Source of the DNA: Clostridia bacterium
GTDB taxonomy: Bacteria > Bacillota > Clostridia > Oscillospirales > CAG-272
NCBI GenBank assembly: GCA_017403155.1
Contig: JAFQOP010000011.1
Span: 86,450 to 150,449, forward strand
Direction of reading: 5' to 3'
DNA: 64,000 nt
In this document: positions 16,407 to 28,151 of the stretch, in pieces
Layout of the letters: each line of letters starts with the position of its first letter
Position numbering within the stretch: the stretch's first letter is position 1
Position numbers and translations under genes: made by a program
The notes under the pieces: generated by a model
The model's input: only the letters and a program-made list of their open reading frames with translations
Database searches by the model: none
What the model was told of the DNA's origin: nothing

Positions 16407-18089
16407 ATGAAGCTGAAGGGTTCAGAAATTATCATAAGAACACTCATAGAGCAGGGTGTTACCGACGTGTTCGGCTATCCGGGCGGACAGGTCATCAATA
16501 TTTACGATGCTCTCTACAAATACAGAGATGAGATAAACCACGTGCTCACAGCGCACGAGCAGGGTGCCTCTCACGCGGCGGACGGATATTCGAGGGCTAC
16601 GGGAAAGGTCGGTGTTTGCATTGCGACCTCGGGTCCCGGTGCAACAAACCTCGTTACCGGTATCGCTACTGCGATGCTTGACTCGATTCCGATGGTGGCA
16701 ATCACGGGCAACGTTCCGTGCTCACTTATAGGAAAGGACAGCTTCCAGGAGATCGATATCACGGGTGTGACGCTCCCCATCACCAAGCACAACTATTTCG
16801 TTAACAGAATCGAGGAGCTTGCAGACAGCATAAGAGAAGCGTTTGCAATTGCGAAGTCGGGCAGACCCGGCCCCGTGCTTATCGACGTGCCGAAGGACGT
16901 GCAGGTTGCGGAATATGAATACGAGCCTATGCCCGTTGTTGAGAAGCAGGCACTTCCCGAGCCCGAGGCAAAGGACATAGAGAAGGCGGTTGAGCTTATC
17001 AACGCGAGCGAGCGCCCCTACATATACATCGGCGGCGGTGCTGCAGGACTCGGACTTGGAAAGGATATAGTGAGACTTGCCGATAAGATTGACGCAGCCA
17101 TCGGATGTACCTTTATGGGTATATCGGCAATCCCCGACGGATGCCCGAGATTCCTAGGTATGCAGGGAATGCACGGACATTATGCATCCTCTATATCACA
17201 GAACGAGGCAGACCTTATAATCGGTGTCGGTGTCCGCTTCAGCGACAGAGCAACGGGCAACGTTGCAAAGTACGCAAGGAGCACCAAAATCATTCAGCTC
17301 GACCCCGATTCGGCAGAGATAAATAAGAACGTTGTTGTAGACCTCGGCATTGTTGCAGACGTTGAGCACGCATTCCGCGCGATTCTTGAGGCGGTTGAAA
17401 GCAAGGCGCACCCCGAGTGGAGCGCAAGGATAGAGGAGCTCAAGGAAGAGGAGGAGAGGATAGAGAAGCATATTGCCGCCAAGTCCGATGCCAAGCTCAG
17501 CCCTAAGATGGTATTTGACGTTATAAACGCATGCAAGCCGCCCCGCACGGTTATAGCTACCGACGTAGGACAGCACCAGATGTGGACCGCGCAGTATGCA
17601 ACCTTCGATACCACAAGGCGCTTCGTGTCCAGCGGCGGACTCGGTACGATGGGCTTCGGTCTCGGTGCGGCAATCGGTGCTCGCGTTGCAACCGGTGACA
17701 CCACGGTGCTTATCACGGGTGACGGAAGCTTCGGTATGAATCTCAATGAGCTTGCTACTGCTGTTTCGCACGGAATACCTGTGGTCGTCGTTCTCATGAA
17801 CAACGGTGTTCTCGGTATGGTAAGACAGTGGCAGACTCTCTTCTTCGGAAAGAGATATTCGGAGACTGTTCTCACAGACAGACGTACCGATTTTGTCAAG
17901 CTCGCAGAGGCGTTCGGTGCTGTTGGCTACCGTGCCGGCACGAGGGAAGAATTTGAGGATGCCTTCAAGAAGGCTATTGCATCTGGCGAGGTCACGGTAA
18001 TTGATACGTTGATCGACAAGGATGAGTTCGTTCTCCCCATGCTTCCTCCCGGTGGCTCGATTGACGATATTATTACCGAGATTGATTAA
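16407..18089 (+). CDS. ilvB: Acetolactate synthase large subunit
   Basis: A 560-residue thiamine diphosphate enzyme that makes acetolactate and acetohydroxybutyrate for valine, leucine and isoleucine. The catalytic Glu51 lies in AHEQGASHAADGY, GPGATN follows, and the ThDP/Mg motif GDGSFGMN is at about 438-445 with the late LMNN. FAD-binding and central domains are complete and the length is typical. It starts 14 bases after leuA behind CAGGAG and is followed at 14 bases by the regulatory subunit. Confidence 0.96.
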   Translation: MKLKGSEIIIRTLIEQGVTDVFGYPGGQVINIYDALYKYRDEINHVLTAHEQGASHAADGYSRATGKVGVCIATSGPGATNLVTGIATAMLDSIPMVAITGNVPCSLIGKDSFQEIDITGVTLPITKHNYFVNRIEELADSIREAFAIAKSGRPGPVLIDVPKDVQVAEYEYEPMPVVEKQALPEPEAKDIEKAVELINASERPYIYIGGGAAGLGLGKDIVRLADKIDAAIGCTFMGISAIPDGCPRFLGMQGMHGHYASSISQNEADLIIGVGVRFSDRATGNVAKYARSTKIIQLDPDSAEINKNVVVDLGIVADVEHAFRAILEAVESKAHPEWSARIEELKEEEERIEKHIAAKSDAKLSPKMVFDVINACKPPRTVIATDVGQHQMWTAQYATFDTTRRFVSSGGLGTMGFGLGAAIGARVATGDTTVLITGDGSFGMNLNELATAVSHGIPVVVVLMNNGVLGMVRQWQTLFFGKRYSETVLTDRRTDFVKLAEAFGAVGYRAGTREEFEDAFKKAIASGEVTVIDTLIDKDEFVLPMLPPGGSIDDIITEID

Positions 18090-18103
18090 GAGAGGAGAAA
18101 AAA

Positions 18104-18610
18104 ATGGCAAAAACGGAAAAGTTTGTAATTGCTATGTACGTCGACAACAAGTTCGGTGTGCTTACAAGAGTAACGGGTATGTTTACCAGGCGCGGCTTCA
18201 ACATTGATGCGCTCGCCGTTGGTGAGACCGAGTCCTCTGACTACTCCAGGATTACCATAACCCTGAGCGGAGACAAGTACGTAAGGGAGCAGCTTATAAA
18301 TCAGCTGAACAAGCTCCACAACGTCAAGAAGGTCGAGGTGCTCGACGACGATTGCATAAAGCGCCAGCTTATGCTTCTCAAGGTTTCCTACACCTCCGCA
18401 ACCCGCGCCGAGATACTCGCGGCAGTCGAGGTATATCGCGCCAAGGTAATCGACTATACCACGGGCGAGATGTGTATAGAGGTTACGGGCGACCCGAGCA
18501 AGATAGACGCGTTCATAAAGCTTATGCTCCCCTTCGGCATACTTGAGATGTGCCGCACGGGTGTGGTTGCTCTCGAGCGCGGAAACAAAACCCTTTTCAA
18601 TAACGATTAG
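18104..18610 (+). CDS. ilvN: Acetolactate synthase small (regulatory) subunit
   Basis: A 168-residue protein with an N-terminal ACT domain (about residues 5-80, V-x-N-K-F-G-V-L-T-R-V-T-G-M-F-x-R-R-G-F-N-I) and the C-terminal ALS_ss_C domain. It binds valine at the ACT dimer interface and gives feedback control of IlvB. Gene symbol ilvN is used in the sense of ilvH. AGAGGAG precedes the start. Confidence 0.95.
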   Translation: MAKTEKFVIAMYVDNKFGVLTRVTGMFTRRGFNIDALAVGETESSDYSRITITLSGDKYVREQLINQLNKLHNVKKVEVLDDDCIKRQLMLLKVSYTSATRAEILAAVEVYRAKVIDYTTGEMCIEVTGDPSKIDAFIKLMLPFGILEMCRTGVVALERGNKTLFNND

Positions 18611-19672
<1,062 letters not shown>

Positions 19673-19698
19673 TTTTTTGCAGGAGAGTATTTACTGCT

Positions 19699-21360
19699 AT
19701 GATTAAGGAAAAGGTAGTCGATGGGGCGCACAATGCGCCTCACCGCTCATTGTATAATGCCCTCGGACTGACAAAGGAGGAGCTCTCCCGTCCCCTTATC
19801 GGTATCGTAAGCTCCTATAACGAGATTGTTCCCGGGCATATGAATCTGGATAAGATAACCGAGGCTGTGCGCGTCGGCGTAGCTATGGCGGGAGGAACTC
19901 CCATAGTTTTCCCTGCAATTGCAGTATGCGACGGTATTGCCATGGGTCACGTTGGAATGAAGTATTCGCTTGTTACCCGTGACCTTATCGCAGATTCGAC
20001 CGAGGCTATGGTTATGGCTCACGGCTTTGACGGCCTTGTAATGATACCCAACTGCGATAAGAACGTGCCGGGTCTGCTCATGGCGGCGGCAAGACTCAAC
20101 ATTCCCACCGTATTCGTAAGCGGCGGTCCTATGCTCGCAGGCAGAGTAGGGGGCAGGAAGACCAGCCTCTCGAGTATGTTCGAGGCGGTCGGCTCTTATA
20201 AGGCAGGCACAATAGATGACTGCAAGCTCTGTGAGTTTGAGGAGAAAACCTGTCCCACCTGCGGCTCCTGCTCGGGTATGTATACCGCCAACTCCATGAA
20301 CTGTCTGACAGAGGTGCTAGGCATGGCGCTTCGTGGCAACGGAACAATTCCTGCCGTGTATTCTGCGAGAATTCAGCTTGCTAAGCACGCAGGTATGCAG
20401 GTAATGGAGCTTGTACGTAAGAATATCAGACCCAGAGATATTATGACGGCAGCGGCAATCAAGAATGCCATTACGGCAGATATGGCGCTCGGCTGCTCGA
20501 CCAACAGCATGCTCCACCTTCCCGCAATCGCAAACGAGTGCGGTGTCGAGTTTTCTCTCGACGAGGTGAACGTAATCAGCGAGAGGACTCCCAACCTCTG
20601 TCACCTTGCTCCTGCGGGTCCCACCTATATGGAGGACCTCAACGAGGCGGGCGGTGTTTATGCAGTTCTGCGCGAGATAGATAAGCTCGGTCTCATTGAT
20701 ACCTCGGTTATGACCTGCACGGGAAGGACTCTTGCCGAGAATATTGCCGATGCCGAGAATCTTGACGACTTGGTTATCAGAACCGTAGACAATCCTTACA
20801 GCAGAACGGGCGGTATTGCCGTTCTTCGCGGTAACCTCGCGCCCGACGGCTGCGTGGTAAAGAGGAGTGCGGTTGCACCCGAGATGCTCGTGCACGAGGG
20901 ACCTGCAAAGGTCTATGAGAGCGAGGAGGAGGCAATTGCCGCAATCTATGCAGGTAAAATAGTCAAGGGTGACGTTGTCGTTATCCGCTATGAGGGTCCC
21001 GCAGGCGGTCCCGGCATGAGAGAAATGCTCTCTCCCACCTCTGCGATTGCAGGCATGGGACTCGACAAGGACGTGGCTCTTATCACCGACGGACGCTTTT
21101 CGGGTGCAACTCGCGGCGCCTCAATCGGTCACGTATCTCCCGAGGCGGTAAGCGGCGGCGCTATTGCCTTTGTTAAGGACGGGGATATTATTTCCATCAA
21201 TATTCCCGAGTATAAAATTGAGCTCAAGGTTTCTGACGAGGAGCTCGCAAGAAGAAGGGCAGAAATGCCGATAAAGAAGAAGGAAAATATTACAGGTTAT
21301 CTCAAGCGCTACTCCGCAATGGTCAGCTCGGCTGACAAGGGCGCTATAATTAACAGATAA
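19699..21360 (+). CDS. ilvD: Dihydroxy-acid dehydratase
   Basis: A 553-residue iron-sulfur dehydratase, the third common step for valine and isoleucine. Cluster ligand cysteines are visible at Cys119 (CDKNVPG) and in C185-P-T-C-G-S-C191. Near residue 44 the protein has VPGHMNL, the form seen in E. coli/B. subtilis-type enzymes, rather than the PCNxHL with an extra Cys found in plant/cyanobacterial [2Fe-2S] enzymes; this suggests the oxygen-sensitive [4Fe-4S] type, consistent with an anaerobe. Preceded by CAGGAGAG. Confidence 0.95.
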   Translation: MIKEKVVDGAHNAPHRSLYNALGLTKEELSRPLIGIVSSYNEIVPGHMNLDKITEAVRVGVAMAGGTPIVFPAIAVCDGIAMGHVGMKYSLVTRDLIADSTEAMVMAHGFDGLVMIPNCDKNVPGLLMAAARLNIPTVFVSGGPMLAGRVGGRKTSLSSMFEAVGSYKAGTIDDCKLCEFEEKTCPTCGSCSGMYTANSMNCLTEVLGMALRGNGTIPAVYSARIQLAKHAGMQVMELVRKNIRPRDIMTAAAIKNAITADMALGCSTNSMLHLPAIANECGVEFSLDEVNVISERTPNLCHLAPAGPTYMEDLNEAGGVYAVLREIDKLGLIDTSVMTCTGRTLAENIADAENLDDLVIRTVDNPYSRTGGIAVLRGNLAPDGCVVKRSAVAPEMLVHEGPAKVYESEEEAIAAIYAGKIVKGDVVVIRYEGPAGGPGMREMLSPTSAIAGMGLDKDVALITDGRFSGATRGASIGHVSPEAVSGGAIAFVKDGDIISINIPEYKIELKVSDEELARRRAEMPIKKKENITGYLKRYSAMVSSADKGAIINR

Positions 21361-21389
21361 CATTCCACGGTAGTGAAAGGAATTTTGAC

Positions 21390-22658
21390 ATGTCAATGAC
21401 CATGACACAGAAGATACTCGCACATCATGCGGGGCTTGATAGCGTGAAGGCAGGGGAGCTTGTGCTCGTCAGCCTTGACCGAGTTCTCGGCAACGATATT
21501 ACCTCGCCCGTTGCAATCCGCGAGTATCTGCGTATAGGTGCAGAGGGAGTGTTTGATAAGGAAAAGGTCACGATGGTAATGGACCACTTTGCTCCCAACA
21601 AGGATATCAAGGCGGCAGTGCAGTGCAAGATGTGCCGCGACTTCTGCGAGAAGGAGGAGATTGTCAACTTCTATGACGTTGGCAGAATGGGCATAGAGCA
21701 CGCCCTCCTACCCGAGAAGGGGCTTGTTATACCCGGTGACGTTGTTATCGGCGCTGACTCGCACACCTGCACATACGGCGCGCTCGGTGCCTTCTCCACC
21801 GGAGTAGGCTCGACCGATATGGCGTGCGGTATGGCTACGGGCAAGGCATGGTTCAAGGTTCCTTCCGCTATCAAGTTTGTCCTCAAGGGCTCACTTAACA
21901 AATACGTTTCGGGCAAGGACGTTATACTGCATATCATCGGCAAGATAGGCGTCGACGGCGCACTGTATAAGTCGATGGAATTTGTGGGCGAGGGTGTTAA
22001 GTCCCTCACCATATTCGACCGCCTTACCATATCCAATATGGCTATTGAGGCGGGTGCGAAGAACGGTATATTCGAGGTCGACGAGATAACGCTCGATTAT
22101 GTAAGAGAGCGCTCTGACCGCGAGCTTAAGATATTCCGCGCAGACGAGGATGCCGAGTACGACGAGGTATATGAGATTGACCTCTCCGAAATTAAGTCGA
22201 CCGTTGCATTTCCGCACCTGCCCGAGAATACCAGGACCTTTGACGAGATTGGCGACGTTAAGATAGATCAGGTCGTCATCGGCTCCTGCACCAACGGACA
22301 CTACAAGGATCTTGCCGAAGCGGCCGAGATCTTAAAGGGCAGACACGTTGCAAAGAACGTGCGCGCCATTATCATTCCCGCAACCCAGGACATCTATCTC
22401 AAGGCAATGGAAAACGGTCTTTTGAAGATTTTTATCGAAGCGGGCTGTGTTGTTTCCACACCTACGTGCGGACCCTGCCTTGGTGGATATATGGGTATTC
22501 TTGCCGCAGGCGAGCGCGCGGTTGCCACGACAAACCGCAACTTCGTCGGCAGGATGGGAGACGTAACGAGCGAGGTCTACCTTGCCAGCCCTGCGGTAGC
22601 AGCAGCGAGCGCGATTGCGGGTAGAATCGCAGATCCTATGGAAATAATGAAGGACTGA
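21390..22658 (+). CDS. leuC: 3-isopropylmalate dehydratase large subunit
   Basis: A 422-residue aconitase-family subunit of the short (archaeal/clostridial HacA-like) type. Fe-S ligand cysteines lie in VIGSCTNG and [30 protein letters not shown] is the substrate region. Together with LeuD it converts 2-isopropylmalate to 3-isopropylmalate. GTGAAAGGA precedes the start; leuD follows after 13 bases. Confidence 0.95.
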   Translation: MSMTMTQKILAHHAGLDSVKAGELVLVSLDRVLGNDITSPVAIREYLRIGAEGVFDKEKVTMVMDHFAPNKDIKAAVQCKMCRDFCEKEEIVNFYDVGRMGIEHALLPEKGLVIPGDVVIGADSHTCTYGALGAFSTGVGSTDMACGMATGKAWFKVPSAIKFVLKGSLNKYVSGKDVILHIIGKIGVDGALYKSMEFVGEGVKSLTIFDRLTISNMAIEAGAKNGIFEVDEITLDYVRERSDRELKIFRADEDAEYDEVYEIDLSEIKSTVAFPHLPENTRTFDEIGDVKIDQVVIGSCTNGHYKDLAEAAEILKGRHVAKNVRAIIIPATQDIYLKAMENGLLKIFIEAGCVVSTPTCGPCLGGYMGILAAGERAVATTNRNFVGRMGDVTSEVYLASPAVAAASAIAGRIADPMEIMKD

Positions 22659-22671
22659 GGGGAGAGGGCAT

Positions 22672-23166
22672 ATGAAATTCAGCGGAAAAGCAATTAAATA
22701 CGGCGACAATGTTGATACCGACGTTATCATCCCCGCAAGATACCTTAACACAATAGATAAAAAGGAGCTTGCCTCCCACTGTATGGAGGATATCGACCGC
22801 GACTTTGTTAAGAAGGTGAATGTGGGAGATATTATGATAGCTGGCTCGAACTTTGGATGCGGCTCCTCGCGTGAGCATGCGCCAATCGCAATCAAGGAGA
22901 GCGGAATCTCTCTCGTTATAGCCAAGAGCTTTGCGAGAATATTCTACCGCAACTCCATAAATATCGGACTCGCAATTCTCGAGTGCCCCGAGGCATCGGA
23001 GAATATCAGCGACGGAGATAGGGTAGAGGCGGACCTTGATAACGGAATAATTTACAACAGAACGACGGGAAAGAGCTTTAAGACGAATCCCTTCCCGGAG
23101 TTTATACAGAAAATAATCGGTGCCGGAGGACTTATTGAGTCTATCCGTCGCGGTGATATTAAGTGA
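22672..23166 (+). CDS. leuD: 3-isopropylmalate dehydratase small subunit
   Basis: A 164-residue swivel-domain partner of LeuC. The [13 protein letters not shown] motif (13-25) and [14 protein letters not shown] (58-71) are complete. Its length fits the short leuD type that pairs with the 420-residue LeuC. GGGGAGAG precedes the start. Confidence 0.95.
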   Translation: MKFSGKAIKYGDNVDTDVIIPARYLNTIDKKELASHCMEDIDRDFVKKVNVGDIMIAGSNFGCGSSREHAPIAIKESGISLVIAKSFARIFYRNSINIGLAILECPEASENISDGDRVEADLDNGIIYNRTTGKSFKTNPFPEFIQKIIGAGGLIESIRRGDIK

Positions 23167-23176
23167 GGATATAGTG

Positions 23177-24244
23177 ATGAAGTACAGTATTGCCCTCCTC
23201 AGGGGCGACGGAATAGGTCCCGAGATCGTTGACAGCGCGGTAAGAGTGCTTGAGGCTGTCGGGAAGAAATACGGTCACGAATTTAACTTTACCCCCTATG
23301 ATATAGGCGGCATCGCTATCGATAAGCACGGCATTCCTCTGCCCGAGGAAACGGTAGAGGGCTGCCTCAAGGCGGACAGCGTGCTCCTCGGTGCGGTTGG
23401 CGGACCTAAGTGGGACACCCTCCCCGGTAACGTGCGCCCCGAGAAGGCATTGCTCGGTATCCGTGCGGCGATGAATCTTTTTACCAATCTCCGTCCTGCA
23501 AAGCTGTATCCCGCACTCAAGGGGGAGTGCCCTCTGCGCGAGGATATTGTGGAGCGCGGCTTTGATATTATGATTGTACGCGAGCTGACCGGAGGCATTT
23601 ACTTCGGTGAGCGCGGTATGAGAGAGGGCAGGTTTGGCGAGGAGGCATATGACACCGAGTGCTATAGCCGTATGGAGATAGAGAGAATCGTCCGCGTTGC
23701 CTTCGAGAGCGCGAGAAAGAGGAGCAAGAGGCTTGTAAGCATTGATAAGGCAAACGTGCTTGACACCTCCAGGCTCTGGAGAAAAATTGTGCACGAGATT
23801 GCAGCAGAATACCCCGACGTTGAGGTCGCGGATATGCTCGTCGACAATGCGGCAATGCAGCTGGTGAGAAACCCTGCTCAGTTTGACGTTATTGTAACGA
23901 CGAATATGTTCGGTGATATTCTCTCCGACGAGGCGTCGCAGATAACGGGCTCTATCGGTATGCTCCCCTCAGCATCTCTCAACGAAACAACAAGAGGACT
24001 ATATGAGCCTATTCACGGCTCGGCACCCGATATAGCAGGGCAGAACAAGGCAAATCCCATAGCTACTATACTCTCCGCCGCTATGATGCTCCTCTATTCC
24101 TTCAATCTTAAGAAGGAGAGCGATGCAATAGTCAACGCGGTTGACGAGGTTCTTCTCGCAGGATATCGCACGGCTGACCTTGCGCACGGCGCGGAGGCAC
24201 TTTCCACCACTGAAATAACCGATAAGATAATAGAGAGAATTTGA
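23177..24244 (+). CDS. leuB: 3-isopropylmalate dehydrogenase
   Basis: A 355-residue beta-decarboxylating dehydrogenase for the third leucine step. It has the N-terminal [12 protein letters not shown], the substrate loop with NLRPAK, the [13 protein letters not shown] segment, catalytic Lys/Asp residues ([15 protein letters not shown]) and the NAD-binding GSAPDIAG region. ATG 23177 follows GAGGA at 23165-23169; the frame can be extended to 23120 but only by running inside leuD. The downstream ATPase starts one base after its stop. Confidence 0.95.
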   Translation: MKYSIALLRGDGIGPEIVDSAVRVLEAVGKKYGHEFNFTPYDIGGIAIDKHGIPLPEETVEGCLKADSVLLGAVGGPKWDTLPGNVRPEKALLGIRAAMNLFTNLRPAKLYPALKGECPLREDIVERGFDIMIVRELTGGIYFGERGMREGRFGEEAYDTECYSRMEIERIVRVAFESARKRSKRLVSIDKANVLDTSRLWRKIVHEIAAEYPDVEVADMLVDNAAMQLVRNPAQFDVIVTTNMFGDILSDEASQITGSIGMLPSASLNETTRGLYEPIHGSAPDIAGQNKANPIATILSAAMMLLYSFNLKKESDAIVNAVDEVLLAGYRTADLAHGAEALSTTEITDKIIERI

Positions 24245-24245
24245 A

Positions 24246-25418
24246 ATGACTAAAATCAGAGAGCTGTACCTTCGACTTTGTATGTCGAGCGTTTTTCGTG
24301 CGGTTATGTCCAAGCCGCTGTTTGTCCATTATGCGGACTACGCACGCAGTACGGCAGCAGATACAAAAATACGGGCGTATGCCGCCTTTGTCTCTGAGAT
24401 ATATTCCTCGGGCGGCTCACTTACCGACCTTGTTTTCAGACTTGTCTCCGAGGATGAGAACGTGTATATCAAGTCGCGCGCCAATTCCCGTCCCATAAGC
24501 GAGGTCGTTGCACGTGCTGTGGCGGCGGAGCTCGCTACCTTCGAGGAGTTTGCAACCCTGACACCCGAGCAGTTCTCGGACGATATGGGTATTGAGTTTG
24601 CCTCTCCCTTTGAATCGCGCAGGATGGATTTCTCTGCTATGTATGAGGACAGAATACAGAACGTTGCCAGGTTCGGCTACGGTATATTCTCCTCCTACGG
24701 CATGTTCCGCCTCTCCGACGACAAGGAGATTGAGCCTATTATCAGCGCGGACAGAACGACGATGGATAAGTTCGTCGGCTATACTGAGGAGAGAGGACGC
24801 GTTGTTGACAACACTGTTGCATTCCTCGAGGGCAGACCTGCTGCAAACGTGCTTCTGTGCGGCGATGCAGGCACGGGCAAGTCCTCCACGGTTAAGGCGG
24901 TTGCCAACAGTCTTTTTGACAGAGGACTCCGACTTATTGAGCTGCGCAAGGATCAGCTTTGCTACCTGCCGTACGTTATGGGCAAGGTTAGCGAGAATCC
25001 GCTGAGGTTTATAATCTTTATTGACGACCTTGCCTTTAACCGCAGTGACGACAACTTCAGTATGCTCAAGGCGGCGCTCGAGGGCAGTGCCTCGGCAAAG
25101 GCGGATAATGCAATCATATACGCGACCTCCAACCGCCGTCATATAATTAAGGAAACCTTCTCGGACAGAGAGGGCAACGAGGTGCACGTAAACGACACGC
25201 TGCAGGAGACTCTTTCGCTATCTGAGAGATTCGGTCTTGTTGTGCTGTTCTCAAAGCCCAGCAGAGCGCTGTATCTCGAGATAGTGCATGAGCTGGCAAA
25301 AAGAAATAATATTGAAATGGAAATAAGCGAGCTTGATACAAGGGCAGAGGCGTTTGCCCTTCGTAGAGGTAGCCGCTCCGCAAGATGCGCGGAGCAGTTT
25401 ATCGAGAGCTTGATGTAA
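24246..25418 (+). CDS. DUF815-family AAA ATPase
   Basis: A 390-residue protein. The first 190 residues are a helical domain of unknown role; the second half is an AAA module with Walker A GDAGTGKS (206-213) and Walker B FIIFIDDL (about 258-265), followed by an ATSNRRH sensor-1-like element. This matches the DUF815 family of P-loop ATPases, which has no settled function. Nothing in it suggests amino acid synthesis, yet it sits between leuB (1 base gap) and ilvA (7 base gap), so it is translated with them. Confidence 0.85.
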   Translation: MTKIRELYLRLCMSSVFRAVMSKPLFVHYADYARSTAADTKIRAYAAFVSEIYSSGGSLTDLVFRLVSEDENVYIKSRANSRPISEVVARAVAAELATFEEFATLTPEQFSDDMGIEFASPFESRRMDFSAMYEDRIQNVARFGYGIFSSYGMFRLSDDKEIEPIISADRTTMDKFVGYTEERGRVVDNTVAFLEGRPAANVLLCGDAGTGKSSTVKAVANSLFDRGLRLIELRKDQLCYLPYVMGKVSENPLRFIIFIDDLAFNRSDDNFSMLKAALEGSASAKADNAIIYATSNRRHIIKETFSDREGNEVHVNDTLQETLSLSERFGLVVLFSKPSRALYLEIVHELAKRNNIEMEISELDTRAEAFALRRGSRSARCAEQFIESLM

Positions 25419-25425
25419 GAAGGAT

Positions 25426-26619
25426 ATGCTGACACTTGATAATGTTTACCGCGCGAGCAACGTGCTGCGCGACGTAGTTAGAAAAACCGATATAATCTAT
25501 GCACCCAAGCTTTGTCCCGGCACAGAGCTTTACCTCAAGACCGAGAACCTCCAGATAACAGGCTCGTTCAAGGTCAGAGGCGCTTACTACAAAATGTCGA
25601 AGCTGTCCGCGGAGGAAAAGGCGCGCGGTGTAGTTGCCTGCTCGGCGGGTAACCATGCGCAGGGCGTTGCCCTCGCTGCACAGAAGAACGGCATCAAGGC
25701 TGTTATCTGCCTGCCCGACGGAGCACCGATATCCAAGATTGAGGCAACGAAGAGCTACGGTGCCGAGGTTTGCCTTGTTGAGGGTGTGTATGACGATGCG
25801 TATAGCAAGGCACTCTCCCTTCGCGATGAGGAGGGATATACCTTCATTCACCCGTTTAACGACGAGGACGTAATAGCAGGGCAGGGAACGATTGCCCTCG
25901 AGCTCGTTGAGCAGCTGCCGAATATTGACGCTGTTATCGTTCCTATCGGAGGCGGCGGACTTATTTCGGGTATCGCCTATACCATAAAGACGATAAATCC
26001 CTCGATAAAAATATACGGTGTTCAGTCGACGGGTGCTCCCTCTATGTATAAATCCGTTAAGGACGGAAAAATTGAGGAGCTTGAGCGAGTTTCCACTATT
26101 GCAGACGGCATTGCCGTCAAGAAGCCCGGAGATCTTACATACGAGCTGGTGTCAAAATACGTTGATGAGATTATAACTGTCAGCGACGATGAGATAAGCG
26201 CGGCAATCCTTGCGCTTATGGAGCAGCACAAGCTGGTAACCGAGGGTGCCGGCGCTGTTTCGGTGGCGGCTGCGATGTTTGGCAAGTTTGACCTTGTGGG
26301 CAAGCGTGCCGTTTGCCTGCTTTCGGGCGGTAATATCGACGTTACTATACTCTCGCGAGTTATCAAGCGCGGTCTGCTTATGTCGGGACGCAGCTATCAG
26401 ATTCTCGTTGAGCTTGTTGATAAGCCGGGTCAGCTCAAGGACGTATCGAGGATTATCGCCGATCTTGGCGGAAACGTAACCTCGGTACACCACGAGAGAG
26501 CAAACGAGGGCTCCGACGTCAACGGATGCTTCCTGCGTATAATTCTTGAAACAAGAAACTTTGATCATATTCGCGAGATTGAGGCGGCTCTTAAGGATGC
26601 AGGCTTCAAGCTGCTGTAA
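25426..26619 (+). CDS. ilvA: Threonine ammonia-lyase
   Basis: A 397-residue PLP enzyme converting threonine to 2-oxobutanoate, the entry to isoleucine. PLP lysine is Lys49 in TGSFKVRGA; SAGNHAQG binds the phosphate; PIGGGGLISG follows. The C-terminus after about residue 320 is a single ACT-like domain (YQILVELVDKPGQL) instead of the two ACT-like regulatory domains of E. coli IlvA; this short form also occurs in catabolic enzymes (TdcB-like). Its place in the operon supports the biosynthetic role. Preceded by AGAAGGA. Confidence 0.92.
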   Translation: MLTLDNVYRASNVLRDVVRKTDIIYAPKLCPGTELYLKTENLQITGSFKVRGAYYKMSKLSAEEKARGVVACSAGNHAQGVALAAQKNGIKAVICLPDGAPISKIEATKSYGAEVCLVEGVYDDAYSKALSLRDEEGYTFIHPFNDEDVIAGQGTIALELVEQLPNIDAVIVPIGGGGLISGIAYTIKTINPSIKIYGVQSTGAPSMYKSVKDGKIEELERVSTIADGIAVKKPGDLTYELVSKYVDEIITVSDDEISAAILALMEQHKLVTEGAGAVSVAAAMFGKFDLVGKRAVCLLSGGNIDVTILSRVIKRGLLMSGRSYQILVELVDKPGQLKDVSRIIADLGGNVTSVHHERANEGSDVNGCFLRIILETRNFDHIREIEAALKDAGFKLL

Positions 26620-26631
26620 GGAGAACAAAAA

Positions 26632-27006
26632 ATGGCTGAAAAAATTGCAACAAATAAGGCGCCTGCCGCAATAGGACCCTATTCGCAGGCTATGAGGATA
26701 GGCGGACTCGTTTTTACCTCGGGGCAGATTCCGATAAATCCCGAGACCGGTAATATTGAGGCAACCGATATAAGCGCACAGACCGAGCAGGTAATGAAGA
26801 ACCTGGGTGCTGTGCTCGAGGCGGCAGGCACCTGCTTTGAAAAGGCAGTGAAGACCACCTGCTTCCTTGCGGATATATCTCATTTTGCCGAGTTCAATGC
26901 TGTGTATGCAAAATACTTTACCGAGAAGCCTGCGCGCAGCTGCGTGGCAGTGAAGGACCTGCCCAAGGGCGCGCTTGTCGAGGTAGAGGTAATAGCAGAA
27001 ATCTGA
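26632..27006 (+). CDS. ridA: Enamine/imine deaminase RidA
   Basis: A 124-residue YjgF/RidA protein. It has AIGPYSQA near the N-terminus, FTSGQIP, the RSCVAVKDLPKGALVEVEVIA C-terminal block with the substrate-binding Arg, and the expected length. RidA hydrolyses the reactive enamine/imine released by PLP dehydratases such as IlvA, so its position right behind ilvA makes direct sense. AAGGAG precedes the start. Confidence 0.95.
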   Translation: MAEKIATNKAPAAIGPYSQAMRIGGLVFTSGQIPINPETGNIEATDISAQTEQVMKNLGAVLEAAGTCFEKAVKTTCFLADISHFAEFNAVYAKYFTEKPARSCVAVKDLPKGALVEVEVIAEI

Positions 27007-27047
27007 TTCTATAAACATAAACCCAATTTGGAAGGGAGGAGCTTGAT

Positions 27048-28151
27048 ATGATAGGCGACAAAATACTTAAAAGTGAGGAGAGAGCAGTATATACTCTGCG
27101 CTCGCTCTTTAAGCATTACGGCTATCTGCCGTTCAAGATGAGCAAGTTTGAGGAATATGACCTATACGTCCGTAACAAGGATTTCCTTATCGGTGACAGC
27201 GTTATAACCTTTAACGATACCAACGGAAGACTTCTTGCACTCAAGCCCGACGTAACCCTTTCCATTATAAAGAATACGGTCGACGGAGTCGGTGTCAAGC
27301 ACAAGGTGTATTATGACGAGAACGTATATCGCGTATCCGCCAAGACTCACCGCTTCAAGGAGATAATGCAGACGGGCGTCGAGTGCATCGGAGATATTGA
27401 TCTTACCGACGTCTATGAGGTTGTGTATCTTGCTGCAAAGAGTCTTGATACTGTTTCGGCGGACTTCGCTCTTGATCTGTCTCACATGGGACTGTTCTCG
27501 GCACTGCTGGACGAGGTGAGCACGGATAAGCTTGTGAGGGCAGAGCTCACGCGCCTTATATCGAGAAAGAGCACCCACGAAGCGCGTGCACTGTGCGAAA
27601 AATACGGCATAGAGGGCAGGGGACTTGAGATAACTACGGCGCTGTCCACTCTTTACGGAGAGCCCGACCGTGTGCTTGAAATTCTCGGTGATATGTGCGT
27701 AAGTGACGCAGAGCGCGATGCACTTGATGAGCTTGCGGCGGTGTGCCGTCTGCTTTCGTATACCGATTATTACGGTAGGATAAAGCTCGATTTCTCCGTT
27801 GTAAGTGATATGCGCTATTACGACGGTATTATTTTCAAGGGCTTCTTAAACGGCATCCCCGAGGCGATACTCTCGGGAGGTGAATATGACCCGCTGATGA
27901 GACGCATGGGTAGACAGTCGGGTGCTATCGGCTTTGCACTCTATCTTGATCTTTTAGAGGAGTTAAAAGGCGACGCGAGAGAATACGATGTAGACTGTCT
28001 TTTGATTTACAGTGAAAAAACCGAGGCAGAAAAGGTTGCTTCGGCAAAAGAGAAAATAATTGCGCTCGGTGAGTCTGTATATGCGAGCCGCGTTATTCCC
28101 GAAAAAATACGATATAAAAGAATTGTAATGCTGGATAAGGAGGAGATATAA
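27048..28151 (+). CDS. hisZ: ATP phosphoribosyltransferase regulatory subunit
   Basis: A 367-residue class II aminoacyl-tRNA-synthetase-like protein, a paralogue of HisRS without tRNA charging. Motif 2-like sequence (YDENVYRVSAKTHRFKEIMQTGVECIG) and GGEYDPLMRRMG resemble HisRS. It is required by the short HisG, which is the next gene with no gap. AAGGGAGGAG precedes ATG 27048. The 41-base gap after ridA contains no terminator, so the his genes continue the leu-ilv transcript. Confidence 0.92.
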   Translation: MIGDKILKSEERAVYTLRSLFKHYGYLPFKMSKFEEYDLYVRNKDFLIGDSVITFNDTNGRLLALKPDVTLSIIKNTVDGVGVKHKVYYDENVYRVSAKTHRFKEIMQTGVECIGDIDLTDVYEVVYLAAKSLDTVSADFALDLSHMGLFSALLDEVSTDKLVRAELTRLISRKSTHEARALCEKYGIEGRGLEITTALSTLYGEPDRVLEILGDMCVSDAERDALDELAAVCRLLSYTDYYGRIKLDFSVVSDMRYYDGIIFKGFLNGIPEAILSGGEYDPLMRRMGRQSGAIGFALYLDLLEELKGDAREYDVDCLLIYSEKTEAEKVASAKEKIIALGESVYASRVIPEKIRYKRIVMLDKEEI

